A DNA stretch of 32,786 nucleotides from Fidelibacterota bacterium (GCA_021734065.1 JAIPJQ010000014.1:1-32786); one strand, 5' to 3'. Shown: positions 1 to 9,116, counted from the stretch's first letter. Numbers and translations: made by a program. The notes: generated by a model from the sequence alone, not told the origin.

Positions 1-617
1 ATCTCACCATTCACGCAGACCATGAGGGCGGTAATGTCTCAGCCCATACGACCCATCTGGTGGGCTCTGCCCTGTCAGATGTCTATTACAGCCTGGCTGC
101 AGGAATGAACGGACTGGCCGGACCGCTGCACGGACTGGCAAATCAGGAAGTGCTGCGCTGGATCATTGAGTTGCAGCAGAAACTGGGCGGCGGCGTTCCC
201 GGCAAAGACCAGATTGTGAAGGCATTGTGGGATACGCTGAATTCCGGACAGGTTATCCCGGGTTATGGTCACGCGGTTCTGCGGAAGACCGATCCGCGCT
301 ATATGGCTCAGCGTGAATTCGCGCTGAAGCATCTGCCGGAAGACGAGCTCTTTCAGGTCGTGAGCACCATTTATGACGTGGCACCCGACATCCTGATGGA
401 GCACGGTAAAGCGAAGAATCCATGGCCCAATGTGGATGCCCATTCCGGTGTATTGTTGGTCCATTATGGAATGCATGAGTTCGATTTTTACACCGTCATG
501 TTTGGTGTTTCCCGGGCAATGGGCGTCCTGGCGTCGCTCATCTGGGATCGTGCTCTGGGTTTGCCACTGGAGCGACCCAAATCGGTAACCACCGATTACA
601 TCAAATCGGTGATTTAA
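1..617 (+). CDS. gltA: Citrate synthase, mitochondrial/eukaryote-like type (3' part)
   Basis: This is the C-terminal part (205 codons from base 3) of citrate synthase, which condenses acetyl-CoA and oxaloacetate to citrate in the cytosol. The open frame runs off the left edge, so the start is missing. All three catalytic residues of the family can be placed: the His in [11 protein letters not shown], the His in [14 protein letters not shown] and the Asp in [10 protein letters not shown]. The surrounding sequence ([57 protein letters not shown]) follows mitochondrial citrate synthase far more closely than the usual bacterial type I or II enzymes. The stop at 615-617 is followed by a hairpin terminator shared with the convergent gene. 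The family call is very firm; the subfamily call rests on remembered motif similarity. Confidence 0.96.
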   Translation, partial: LTIHADHEGGNVSAHTTHLVGSALSDVYYSLAAGMNGLAGPLHGLANQEVLRWIIELQQKLGGGVPGKDQIVKALWDTLNSGQVIPGYGHAVLRKTDPRYMAQREFALKHLPEDELFQVVSTIYDVAPDILMEHGKAKNPWPNVDAHSGVLLVHYGMHEFDFYTVMFGVSRAMGVLASLIWDRALGLPLERPKSVTTDYIKSVI

Positions 618-640
618 CCCGACGGTCTCTTTGGAAAATG

Positions 641-672
641 AAAAAGGGCGATCTTATGATTGCCCTTTTTTA
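641..672. terminator. Bidirectional intrinsic terminator
   Basis: GGGCGATC pairs with GATTGCCC (one G-T wobble) around a TTAT loop. The stem is flanked by AAAAA on the left and TTTTTT on the right, so it works as an intrinsic terminator on both strands. It lies between the ends of the citrate synthase gene (+) and the acyl-CoA synthetase fusion (-). Confidence 0.85.
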
Positions 673-710
673 TTGCCGTTGAAATGGATTTCAGCGGGAC
701 GGTACGATAT

Positions 711-3700
711 TCAATCTAACTGTTTCACCAAACCTTCGTAATGTTTCTCGATCCGGAATCCCTGTTTATAAAAATAACCGGGCTGGTAAAATCCTGTGGT
801 GACAACATCAAACCCACGGCCCCGCATCCGATTGAAAAACTCCTCCATAATCACCCGGCTGATGCCACGTCCTGAATAGGCCGCTGCAATAACGATTTTG
901 TCCATGAAAACATTGCTGGTATCCACCGGCTCGTAGAACAATCCACCAATCACATGCCCATTTTCATTCAGAGCCAATAAATACTCATGCTCCGGTTTGA
1001 ACTGCACATCCAGATGCACCTCACCAAACAGGCGGTGCAGCCGCAGGATTTCTTTGGGATTAATGGGTTTACGAATGTGGAAGGTCTCACCCAATTGATC
1101 CCGGCGGGTCACCATGATCTCCACATCCTGCAATCCGGTGTGGGGATTCGCGATGATCTCGATGGTGTCAGCGCCGCTCAGGTGGGGTAGTGGTAATCGC
1201 TTTAGAAAATACGCCTCATCCTCGGTCAATTCGTGGTCGGTTAACAATTCGCGAATTTCCCACTGGAGCCGTGTATCCAACAACGTCATATCCCGCTGCT
1301 GATGCATCCAACTGCGAAGGTGAGCCCGCACCACCAGACCGGCCTCGACGAAAACCGTATCCAGAAACAGACGCAGGCGCGCATCCGGATAATGCTTTGA
1401 AGCTTCGGCGATATTGTAGTCCTTGAGAAGCTCTTGAATGTAGCGTCCTTTGGCCCGCAAGGTGGCATCCGGATTCAATTTCAACCAACGTTGGTAGCGT
1501 AAAATGGCGAAGAACACCGGCTTGGGGCAGAAGCCCTGCGTCTCTACCTCATCCAGAAATTCTTGAATTTCCGTACGCAAATCGTCGGGACAATCGGAAT
1601 CGGCGATAGCGCTCTCTAAAAAGTGGCGTCCCTCCTCAGGCTCCAGCGCTTCATAAATGGGCGAATAGACCACAATGGGTGTAAGATACGTATTGATATC
1701 CGGGAAAAGTTTGGCGGTGTCGTGGATGTACCGGTCTAACACCAATTTCAGTGTCTGGAATGCGGTCTGATTGCGGATACGCGAGGAAATGGAGATAATG
1801 CGCCCACCCCGATAATAGTCGTGCGGCGGAATTATGATGTTGGCCGGTGTGGGATCAGCGACAAAAACTTCGAATTGGGTTTGGCGCCAGAAGGCGAAGT
1901 AGGCGCCAATCCCGGTCCACACAAAATGGGGCCAGAGGAAGGTGGCTGGCGGACTGTTTTCATCCTGACGACCGTTTTTCAATTGGAACAGGTGCTGTTC
2001 CACCGTTTTTCCGGGAATATATTCTTCCGTCCAAAGCGCCTGTTCCCGATAAAAACCGCCAAACTCCTCTACGATTTTGCCCTGCTGTTGATAACTGGAG
2101 CTGGCCTGGAGCCAGCGCACTTCTGATTCCAGAATTTCCAGGGGCAGATCAATATTTACATTAATGGCAAAATAATAGGTGTCCAGCTCCCGGGATTGAA
2201 TGACCACGCGGTAAACGGCTTTCCGGTGCGCGGATCCCAGCAGGTCAATGGAAATGCCCTCCGGCGGAATGTCCTGAAGGCGCACCGACCGTCCGTGATA
2301 GAACATGAACAGCGCTTCATTCACCAGAGGTGTGCTGCTCATGGCATCCAAAATGCGCCGTCGATGATCATCGGGCACGTCGTGGCCAAATTCCACCACA
2401 TCCGGCCAGCCGTAGGTCTGTTCCGAATCGGGCGATGTGGCCATATTTGCCGGACTCCCTAACCGATGTCGGAACGCTTCCACCAATGCGGTGTGATGAT
2501 TCTGAAGCAGTGTCGTTAATTCCTGCGTCCCCTTCACCGCGATCTGCCAGCGGATAATTTCGCTGCGAATACCGGCGTGATATTGGGGGTAGACTATGCC
2601 AATCGCAGTTAAGAGGGAGAGTAAATTTTCATCAAAAGGCGTAAGCGTCATATTATCTGCGGGATGGTATTTCTGCCGTTCCCGCTCGGCACGGGACAAT
2701 AATCCTTTGAGTTTCTGCGTGTTAATATTGGGCCATTCTTCGAAACCCTCCGGGTCCAGTTTCAACACGACCTCATCCTGCAACGCGTAGTCTAACAGGC
2801 GACTCAATTCCTGGCTGTTACACATGGCCAATGCCTGCTGAAACGTAGCCTGGCGCAATCCCGGTTGGGGTGATTTGATGAGTCTGACAAATGCGTAATA
2901 GATGGTACTGTGGTGGATGGAACCGGCTTGACGAGCCGCTCGCACCAGATACTGAAAGGCGATTGTGCTATGCCCGTTCCCCTCGGCCAGCAATAGACAC
3001 AGGGCATTATGCAGACTGAAAAAATCAAATTTATTCTCATTCAATGCTGCCAGAACATCATCTGCCATCTCGGAGGCGTCGGCTTCGGAGAAATGGATCG
3101 TGGTCCACTCACCGGGATAATACTGGGGAATGGGATTATAATTACGGTGAGGCAGTGTTTCATACCCCAATAACTGCAGCAGGGATTCGTTCCCAATCCA
3201 GTATGCGGGCTGACGGATAAACAGGTCCAGATCCAGGGTTTGATTGTCGTACTGATACCCCAGGTCACCCAGTTTGATCTGATTGGACCCCAACCGGGCA
3301 ATGGGCAGATCGAGTTCTTCAAACTCATGTCGCAAACCGTTGGAATTACCTTCCAGGTCCTCACGCATCCAGCCGCGTTCCAGCAGGAACCACATGGGTA
3401 CCTGCACCTCCAGATCATCCACAAAAACGGACTGGAAGGGCTTTTCGTACATCCGTTCGATGTCCCGCTTGAAATTTTCATGAATGGTGTGCCGTTTGTA
3501 CGTGCCTTTGGGCGTGAGTTCACCCAGATTGCTGGAAAACGCCCGATTAATGAGTGTGAAATTCACAATGCGTTCAAATGGCGCTAAAAAGGAATTCACC
3601 GAATTCACCAGCGAGGCGAAGTAGGCATTCAACTGCTCGGTATCGTCCAGATACTGGCGCACTTGAGGCGCTTCCTCATTGGCGTAGACCAGGGCGGTGT

Positions 3701-5366
3701 TGAAGGGCCGATGATCACCCACCAGATAGATTTGCTTCACCGCATCAAAATCCCTGAAAAGATTTTCGATTTTTTGTGGCGCGATGGTCTGCCCTTTGGC
3801 ATTTTTATAAATTTCTTTCTTACGGTCTATGATTTCCAGATGGCCGCGCGGTAGTTCACGAAAAATATCGCCGGTTCCAAACCACCCTTCCTGCCGGTTA
3901 TCATCAAAATCCGGATGATAATATCCGGGTGAAACATAGGGACCTTTGATGAACAATTCGCCGTCATCAGCCAGTTTTACCTCTATGCCGGGCAGGGGAA
4001 TGCCCACCGAGGTCGGTACATAATCATCCGGGGGCGTCATGGTAATACCACCGGTAGCCTCTGTCATTCCGTAACCGCTTAGCAACTGAATGTCAAAGCT
4101 CTGGAAAAACTGAAAGATTTCCGGATCCAGATATCCCGCCGCGGAGAGACCGGAGCGCAGACGCCCGCCCACCAATTCGTACAGTTTATTACGAATGTCC
4201 AGACGTTTGGCATGGAGAGGATCATACTGACTGGTGACCCGCTCGTAAATTTCCTGCCAGCGCTTGGGAATACTGATCAACACCGTTGGCCGGATGACCT
4301 GCATATCAGAAAGCAGAGCCTGGCTGGTGGTCCCGCTGGCGAAATTATATGTGGCAGCCCAAAACAACGAGCCCCACAGCTCCAAAAATCTTCCAAAGGT
4401 GTGGTACAGTGGTAAATAGGCCAGGAACGTGTCCTTTTCGTCAACCTTGAATACCAACGCCCGGGCAAAGCGCTTGGAAATGATATTCCCATAGGTGAAT
4501 TCGATGGCTTTGGGGTGGCCGGTGGTACCACTGGTGTACATTAACGAGGCAATATCGTCTAATTTGATGGCTGCCCGGCGGACCTCTAACTGTTTATATT
4601 CAGCTTGCGAAAGGGGCTGCTGGAGTTTGGACCAACGGTGTAACGGCAGACCACCGCTGTTGCTCAATTCGTCCAATGAAATAATCTGTTTTAAGGTGGA
4701 TTGAAAGGGGAGTGCCGCCTGGAGCCGCTCATAAACACCGGAGTTGGATATAACCGCGATTTCAATGCCCGCATGATCCAGAATGTAAGCCAGTTGTTGT
4801 GGGGGGAGCGAGGGCTGGATAGGGACATTGAGAATCCCATAAGAGAGACAGGCGATGTCCGCCAGCGCTACTTCAACCCGGTTTTCGGAAATAATGGCAA
4901 TGGGACCCGGTTTATTCTGCGTAAGTCCCAGGATACTTGCTGCGAACCGCCGGGAGAAGTCTACCACATCAGTCCAGTTCAGTTCCTGCCACTGAAAATT
5001 GGATTGATAGCGCAGCAGTACTTTTTGTGGAAATTGTTGCTGACGCAGCAGCATCAGTCGACCCGGTGTAAAATTCAGTTTGCTGATGAGCGCCCATTCA
5101 AGTTCGAACCACCGGTGCGTGAGTCCCAGATTTTCCAGCGTATCAATGAACCCACGCTGGCGCCCCTGATCCAACAACACTTCCTGCTGATGGGGTGTGC
5201 CTCTTTCAAGAATGGATTGACCCAGATGTAAAATTTCTTCTGCCAGGGAATCGGGTGCGGTCGTATTGAATTCGTAGATTTGCTGGAGCTGCCGTCGAAA
5301 ATGGCGCTCCCATTGCTCCGGATCGGTAATCTCTAATTCAGGCACTATGAGGGTGAGCTCAGCCAT
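711..5366 (-). CDS. Acyl-CoA synthetase / kinase-like / GNAT acetyltransferase fusion protein
   Basis: A 1551-residue cytosolic fusion. Residues about 120-640 are an AMP-forming acyl-CoA synthetase (long-chain type). They carry YTSGTTGHPKA (277-287), GYGMTEATGG (431-440), GWFGTGD (494-500), IDRKKEIYKNAKG (from 513) and a C-terminal Lys region ELTPKGTYKR (616-625), so the adenylation site looks complete. Residues about 660-1040 look helical and match nothing I recognise. Residues about 1040-1200 resemble a protein-kinase/APH fold: the loop D1171-PTPA-N1176 keeps the D-x4-N catalytic spacing, but the beta-3 Lys and the DFG Asp appear to be missing. Residues about 1425-1551 are a GNAT domain with the acetyl-CoA loop SGRGISRVIMEEF. 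Ordinary synthetases of this family are 550-650 residues. No strong ribosome site precedes the ATG. The substrate and acyl acceptor are unknown. Confidence 0.85.
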   Translation of the reverse strand: MAELTLIVPELEITDPEQWERHFRRQLQQIYEFNTTAPDSLAEEILHLGQSILERGTPHQQEVLLDQGRQRGFIDTLENLGLTHRWFELEWALISKLNFTPGRLMLLRQQQFPQKVLLRYQSNFQWQELNWTDVVDFSRRFAASILGLTQNKPGPIAIISENRVEVALADIACLSYGILNVPIQPSLPPQQLAYILDHAGIEIAVISNSGVYERLQAALPFQSTLKQIISLDELSNSGGLPLHRWSKLQQPLSQAEYKQLEVRRAAIKLDDIASLMYTSGTTGHPKAIEFTYGNIISKRFARALVFKVDEKDTFLAYLPLYHTFGRFLELWGSLFWAATYNFASGTTSQALLSDMQVIRPTVLISIPKRWQEIYERVTSQYDPLHAKRLDIRNKLYELVGGRLRSGLSAAGYLDPEIFQFFQSFDIQLLSGYGMTEATGGITMTPPDDYVPTSVGIPLPGIEVKLADDGELFIKGPYVSPGYYHPDFDDNRQEGWFGTGDIFRELPRGHLEIIDRKKEIYKNAKGQTIAPQKIENLFRDFDAVKQIYLVGDHRPFNTALVYANEEAPQVRQYLDDTEQLNAYFASLVNSVNSFLAPFERIVNFTLINRAFSSNLGELTPKGTYKRHTIHENFKRDIERMYEKPFQSVFVDDLEVQVPMWFLLERGWMREDLEGNSNGLRHEFEELDLPIARLGSNQIKLGDLGYQYDNQTLDLDLFIRQPAYWIGNESLLQLLGYETLPHRNYNPIPQYYPGEWTTIHFSEADASEMADDVLAALNENKFDFFSLHNALCLLLAEGNGHSTIAFQYLVRAARQAGSIHHSTIYYAFVRLIKSPQPGLRQATFQQALAMCNSQELSRLLDYALQDEVVLKLDPEGFEEWPNINTQKLKGLLSRAERERQKYHPADNMTLTPFDENLLSLLTAIGIVYPQYHAGIRSEIIRWQIAVKGTQELTTLLQNHHTALVEAFRHRLGSPANMATSPDSEQTYGWPDVVEFGHDVPDDHRRRILDAMSSTPLVNEALFMFYHGRSVRLQDIPPEGISIDLLGSAHRKAVYRVVIQSRELDTYYFAINVNIDLPLEILESEVRWLQASSSYQQQGKIVEEFGGFYREQALWTEEYIPGKTVEQHLFQLKNGRQDENSPPATFLWPHFVWTGIGAYFAFWRQTQFEVFVADPTPANIIIPPHDYYRGGRIISISSRIRNQTAFQTLKLVLDRYIHDTAKLFPDINTYLTPIVVYSPIYEALEPEEGRHFLESAIADSDCPDDLRTEIQEFLDEVETQGFCPKPVFFAILRYQRWLKLNPDATLRAKGRYIQELLKDYNIAEASKHYPDARLRLFLDTVFVEAGLVVRAHLRSWMHQQRDMTLLDTRLQWEIRELLTDHELTEDEAYFLKRLPLPHLSGADTIEIIANPHTGLQDVEIMVTRRDQLGETFHIRKPINPKEILRLHRLFGEVHLDVQFKPEHEYLLALNENGHVIGGLFYEPVDTSNVFMDKIVIAAAYSGRGISRVIMEEFFNRMRGRGFDVVTTGFYQPGYFYKQGFRIEKHYEGLVKQLD

Positions 5367-5385
5367 CAGGGATCTGCTGAATCAA

Positions 5386-5402
5386 GATTTTTTATACCAG
5401 AA
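5386..5402 (-). promoter_or_regulatory. Possible extended -10 promoter for the synthetase fusion
   Basis: Read on the minus strand, the sequence just upstream of the 5366 start contains TGGTATAAA, an extended -10-like element about 25-30 bases before the ATG. No clear -35 box is visible. It is a weak call based on pattern only. Confidence 0.25.
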
Positions 5403-5587
5403 ATGACCATGCTGATTAAAAGTATAACCATTAAATCCACCTGCGCAAATAGAACCGGAATAAAGTGCGTGACATCTCTCTGGCTTGTATGTTAGACATA
5501 ATTTAACAAACTTCTGCCGCGTTGCTATTTTAACCGATGGGGAATGTGTCCCAGGGCGTTTTGAAATCCCATGAAAAGTGACTCCGG

Positions 5588-5603
5588 TGGCATGCCCATT
5601 GCA
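5588..5603 (+). promoter_or_regulatory. Predicted sigma-54 promoter of the DASS transporter gene
   Basis: TGGCATGCCCATTGCA matches the sigma-54 consensus TGGCACG-N4-TTGCA at 11 of the 12 defined positions. The GG and GC doublets have the required 10-base gap (GG 5589-5590, GC 5601-5602). Transcription would begin near 5614, leaving a leader of about 40 bases to the GTG start at 5654. The nine-base word GTGGCATGC occurs here (5587-5595) and again 20 bases downstream (5607-5615). A sigma-54 activator gene lies 5.6 kb downstream. Confidence 0.65.
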
Positions 5604-5653
5604 CCAGTGGCATGCGATGCAATAGCGGGCTAAATCATACCACGGAGGGTAAT

Positions 5654-7186
5654 GTGCTGCGCGATTTGAAATATTTGGGATTTATTCTGGGCTGGTTTGT
5701 TTTTCTGGTGGTCCTGCTGGTTCCTTTCGGGGGAATGGAGCCACTGACCCGGCGAATGGCCGCTGTCACACTGCTCATGGCCATTTGGTGGATGACGGAA
5801 GCACTCCCTATTTCCATTACTGCGCTTATCCCGATATTCTCATTCCCTTTGCTGGGCATTGCAACCAGCACGGAAGCTACGCAGCCTTTTGCAAATAATA
5901 ATATTTACCTGTTTTTAGGGGGCTTTCTGCTGGCCGTTTCCATGCAACGCTGGAATCTGCATCGCCGGATTGCCTTATGGCTCATGCTACGAATCGGAAG
6001 TTCTCCCAAGGGCATTATTGCTGGTTTTATGACGGTTACCGCGGTGCTTTCCATGTGGGTCTCCAATACTGCTACTGCGGTGATGATGCTGCCTATCTCA
6101 ATGGCCATCATTGGTCGTATGACAGATTTTGACATTGAAGCGCAGGTACTCACCGATGTCCAGCGTTCGCAGAAAAATTTTGCCACCGCGCTCCTGTTGG
6201 GTGTGGCATTTGCCGCTTCGATTGGCGGTATCGGCACCCTGGTGGGAACACCGCCCAATATTATCCTGGTTGGCATGTTGAAACGCATTTTCCCGGACGC
6301 ACCGGAAATCTCCTTCTTTACCTGGATGAAGATCGGAATCCCGCTGGTGTTGGTCTTCCTGCCAATGACCTATTACACGCTTGTGCGAATCATCTGGCCA
6401 TTCAAATCGGAACATTTGATCCAGGATTCCATGTTTCTGAAACGGGAATATATCCGGCTGGGGAAATTGCAGCGGGGTGAGTTATTCACCATGATCATAT
6501 TTACCCTCACCGTATTTCTGTGGATATTCCGGAAAGACCTAGAGTTGGGCCAGTTTATCCTGCCCGGCTGGAGTCGGTTCTTCGGTTCACACGCAGCCTA
6601 TATCAACGACTCCACAGTGGCCATGTTTATGGCGTGGCTGTTGTTCCTGACACCGGTGGATTTAAAAAATCGTGTGTTTTTGCTGGATCGCACCTGGTAT
6701 AAAAACATTCCCTGGAATATTCTGGTGCTGTTCGGTGGCGGGTTTGCCCTTGCAGACGGATTTCATAAATCGGGGCTGGATCAATGGGTCGGTGGTCACA
6801 TCAGCGCATTTACACATATACCCATAATTCCGCTGTTATCAGGCATTGCGCTGGTGGTGGCGCTGCTAAGTTCGGTGACCTCCAATACAGCCATCGCCAC
6901 GGTCATGCTGCCCATCCTGGCAGCGACAGGGATTGCAGCAGGCATTCACCCCATTGTTCTCATGATACCCGCCACCATAGCCGCTTCGTGTGCGTTTTTA
7001 CTGCCCGTTTCGACACCGCCCAATGCGGTCATGTTTGGCAGCGGGTATCTCACCATTCCCATCATGGTTAAATCGGGCATGGTGCTGTTGTTGGTGGGTA
7101 CGGTTCTATCTGTTGCAGTGTCCTATTTTATAGCCGTGCCGGTCTTAGACATTGATATCTACAGCATTCCGGTTTGGGCGAATTAA
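5654..7186 (+). CDS. DASS/SLC13-family carboxylate transporter
   Basis: A 510-residue inner-membrane protein of the divalent anion:sodium symporter family (DASS, SLC13, CitT/SdcS-like), which carries di- or tricarboxylates, or in some members sulfate. The two signature SNT motifs are present: SNTATAVMMLP (137-147) and SNTAIATVMLP (410-420). Each is followed by a proline-rich partner, GTPPN (198-202) and STPPN (453-457), as expected for the two inverted-repeat halves that bind Na+ and substrate. Many hydrophobic segments cover the whole length. An upstream ATG at 5612 is in frame, but GTG 5654 has GGAGG five bases before it and fits the family N-terminus, so I prefer it. The substrate cannot be fixed from sequence; a carboxylate is likely given the neighbours. 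The gene is preceded by a predicted sigma-54 promoter and followed 26 bases later by a zinc-ribbon gene. Confidence 0.93.
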   Translation: MLRDLKYLGFILGWFVFLVVLLVPFGGMEPLTRRMAAVTLLMAIWWMTEALPISITALIPIFSFPLLGIATSTEATQPFANNNIYLFLGGFLLAVSMQRWNLHRRIALWLMLRIGSSPKGIIAGFMTVTAVLSMWVSNTATAVMMLPISMAIIGRMTDFDIEAQVLTDVQRSQKNFATALLLGVAFAASIGGIGTLVGTPPNIILVGMLKRIFPDAPEISFFTWMKIGIPLVLVFLPMTYYTLVRIIWPFKSEHLIQDSMFLKREYIRLGKLQRGELFTMIIFTLTVFLWIFRKDLELGQFILPGWSRFFGSHAAYINDSTVAMFMAWLLFLTPVDLKNRVFLLDRTWYKNIPWNILVLFGGGFALADGFHKSGLDQWVGGHISAFTHIPIIPLLSGIALVVALLSSVTSNTAIATVMLPILAATGIAAGIHPIVLMIPATIAASCAFLLPVSTPPNAVMFGSGYLTIPIMVKSGMVLLLVGTVLSVAVSYFIAVPVLDIDIYSIPVWAN

Positions 7187-7212
7187 TTTTCAGCTAAAAG
7201 AAAGGTGATAAA

Positions 7213-7602
7213 ATGGAATCTGTACGACGCGAACATTGTCTCAAATGCGGGTCGGTGGAACTCACCAATTATTTTCATTTCCGTCGTGGCGAGGATATCC
7301 ATGTTTATGTCCGCTGCGCCCATTGTGGTGAGTTTGTCTCCCGATATCGACTGGTGGGATATACATCCAATGAGGTGTATGAAGGCTTGATTCAAAAACT
7401 GAACATCGCCCGCCGGCGACCGTCAGACCGGAATGTTGGGGAGGTGGAAGCCTTCAGCAAAAAGGTTGCGGAAACGTATGATCACGTGGTGAAACTGGGT
7501 GAGGAAGAAGAAGATCAACGCCGGATTGAGGCCATCATTTCAAGGGATTATCCTGAGACCATGCACCCTGATTTGCGATTTGATTCCACACGGATGGATT
7601 AA
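7213..7602 (+). CDS. Small zinc-ribbon protein of unknown function
   Basis: A 129-residue soluble protein I do not recognise. The N-terminus has two CxxC knuckles, C9-x2-C12 and C35-x2-C38, which together should bind one zinc ion as a zinc ribbon. The remaining 85 residues are charged and probably helical, with an acidic patch EEEED near residue 100. It begins 26 bases after the transporter stop with AAAGGTG in front of the ATG, so co-transcription is likely. It could be a regulatory or nucleic-acid-binding protein, but nothing in the sequence fixes a role. No terminator is evident behind it. Confidence 0.75.
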   Translation: MESVRREHCLKCGSVELTNYFHFRRGEDIHVYVRCAHCGEFVSRYRLVGYTSNEVYEGLIQKLNIARRRPSDRNVGEVEAFSKKVAETYDHVVKLGEEEEDQRRIEAIISRDYPETMHPDLRFDSTRMD

Positions 7603-7686
7603 AAAAAGCCACACCGTGGAGAGACGGGGAAGTTGAGTTTTATCAGGTGGCGAACAGGACAACAAGCCGTTGTGAATTTCCGGCCA

Positions 7687-7702
7687 TGGATTACTTTTTG
7701 CA
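7687..7702 (+). promoter_or_regulatory. Weak sigma-54-like promoter before the first glutamate dehydrogenase
   Basis: TGGATTACTTTTTGCA has the GG and GC doublets at the correct 10-base gap and a perfect TTGCA downstream half, but only TGG of the upstream half (8 of 12 consensus positions). Transcription would start near 7713, about 65 bases before the gene. A short inverted repeat ACAAC/GTTGT lies at 7659-7673. This is a tentative site. Confidence 0.3.
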
Positions 7703-7777
7703 GATTATCGCGTATGCAAATACACAAGAACAACATAAACGCTCTAACCAGACTTTATAGGAAAGTTGAAGGATGAA

Positions 7778-9091
7778 ATGAACGCAGTATCTTCGACTCA
7801 GCCGACCTCCAAGTCGGGGGTCAGCATGTCTGACAACATGAACGCATTTCAAAATGCGGTGGCTCAATTTGATGAAGCCGCAAAAATCCTGGGTCTGACG
7901 GATAATCAGATCAATCTGATCAAAGAACCCCAGAAAATTACCATTTCCAAGATTCCCATTCGCCGGGACAATGGGGATGTGGGTATTTTTACCGGCATTC
8001 GGGTACAGCACAGCACAGCCCGCGGACCGGCCAAAGGCGGGATTCGTTTTCATCCCAATGTGAGTTTGGATGAAGTAAAAGCTCTGGCGTTTTGGATGAC
8101 ATTTAAATGCGCCGTAGCCAACATCCCCATGGGTGGCGGAAAAGGCGGGGTCATCGTGGATCCCAAGGCTCTTTCACCCCACGAATTGGAATCTCTCTCC
8201 CGGCGCTATGTACTGGAATTTTCCGATGTGATTGGTCCGGATCGCGATATTCCAGCACCGGATGTAAACACAAATGCCCAGATCATGGCCTGGATGATGG
8301 ACACGTTCTCCCTGAACAAGGGCGATCATTTACCAGCCATGATCACTGGAAAACCCATCGAATTGGGGGGTAGTCTGGGACGTAAAGAGGCTACTTCGCG
8401 GGGCGTCTACATTAATGTGATGAAAATGGCAGAGCACCTGGGCTGGGACCTGTCAGAAAAGTCAGCCGCGGTTCAGGGATTTGGGAATGTAGGCAGTTAT
8501 GCCGCATTATTCCTGCACGATGCCGGTGTGACCATTAAGGGTATCGCGGATATTTCCGGCGCTTATGTGACGGATAGCGATAAGGGACTCAATGTCCCGG
8601 AAATGATCGAATGGGTCGCAGATCATGGGACCTTGCAGGGCTATATGGCAGAAGGTGTTACCATGCCTGACGACCCCATGTCCGTTTTGGAAATGGAGGT
8701 GGATATTCTGGTACCGGCCGCCCTGGAAAATCAAATCACCACCCATAATGCCAAAGCCATCAAAGCCCGGCTAATCGCGGAAGGCGCCAACGGTCCCATT
8801 ACACCCAACGCGGATCATATTCTTCACGAAAAGGGAGTCCATATCATTCCGGATATCCTGTGTAATTCCGGTGGCGTCACCGTGAGTTATCTGGAATGGG
8901 TACAGAATCGCATGGGATACTATTGGCCGGAAAAACGGGTGAACGAAGAGATGACCGAGATAATGTCCGGTGCCATCCGTGAAGTGCTCAAAATGAGCCA
9001 AGCCCGAAAGATCAGCCTGCGCATGGCCGCATTTGTGGTAGCCATTCAGCGGGTTCTGAAAGCATCTGAAATTCGTGGCATGTATCTTTAG
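7778..9091 (+). CDS. gdhA: Glutamate dehydrogenase (NAD-type, Glu/Leu/Phe/Val dehydrogenase family)
   Basis: Catalyses reversible oxidative deamination of glutamate to 2-oxoglutarate and ammonia in the cytosol. About 437 residues. The substrate domain shows STARGPAKGGIRFHP, the catalytic-Lys motif PMGGGKGG and APDVNTNAQIMAWMMD. The Rossmann domain shows GFGNVGSYAA, then ADISGAY, and the tail shows EGANGPITPNAD and NSGGVTVSYLEWVQN. These features place it with the hexameric 410-440 residue group that is mostly NAD-linked, not the E. coli NADP group. ATG 7778 follows AAGGA closely. An in-frame TTG at 7766 and ATG at 7826 are alternatives, and the latter would give the more usual length of 421 residues. 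A strong terminator follows directly. Cofactor preference is inferred from subfamily, not proven. Confidence 0.92.
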   Translation: MNAVSSTQPTSKSGVSMSDNMNAFQNAVAQFDEAAKILGLTDNQINLIKEPQKITISKIPIRRDNGDVGIFTGIRVQHSTARGPAKGGIRFHPNVSLDEVKALAFWMTFKCAVANIPMGGGKGGVIVDPKALSPHELESLSRRYVLEFSDVIGPDRDIPAPDVNTNAQIMAWMMDTFSLNKGDHLPAMITGKPIELGGSLGRKEATSRGVYINVMKMAEHLGWDLSEKSAAVQGFGNVGSYAALFLHDAGVTIKGIADISGAYVTDSDKGLNVPEMIEWVADHGTLQGYMAEGVTMPDDPMSVLEMEVDILVPAALENQITTHNAKAIKARLIAEGANGPITPNADHILHEKGVHIIPDILCNSGGVTVSYLEWVQNRMGYYWPEKRVNEEMTEIMSGAIREVLKMSQARKISLRMAAFVVAIQRVLKASEIRGMYL

Positions 9092-9116
9092 TGTGCCTCG
9101 CAAACACTGAAATAGA

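Noticed and set aside
3041..3523. 160-codon minus-strand frame rich in Trp, Cys and Pro
   Set aside because: It is an alternative frame of the synthetase-GNAT gene with shadow-type composition.
4701..5231. 176-codon open frame on the plus strand
   Set aside because: It lies wholly antisense to the synthetase domain with its conserved motifs, has no recognisable domain and no plausible ribosome site; it is a shadow of the real gene.
5608..5621. Second sigma-54 promoter in the GTGGCATGC repeat
   Set aside because: The GG and GC doublets are only eight bases apart; treated as a direct repeat only.
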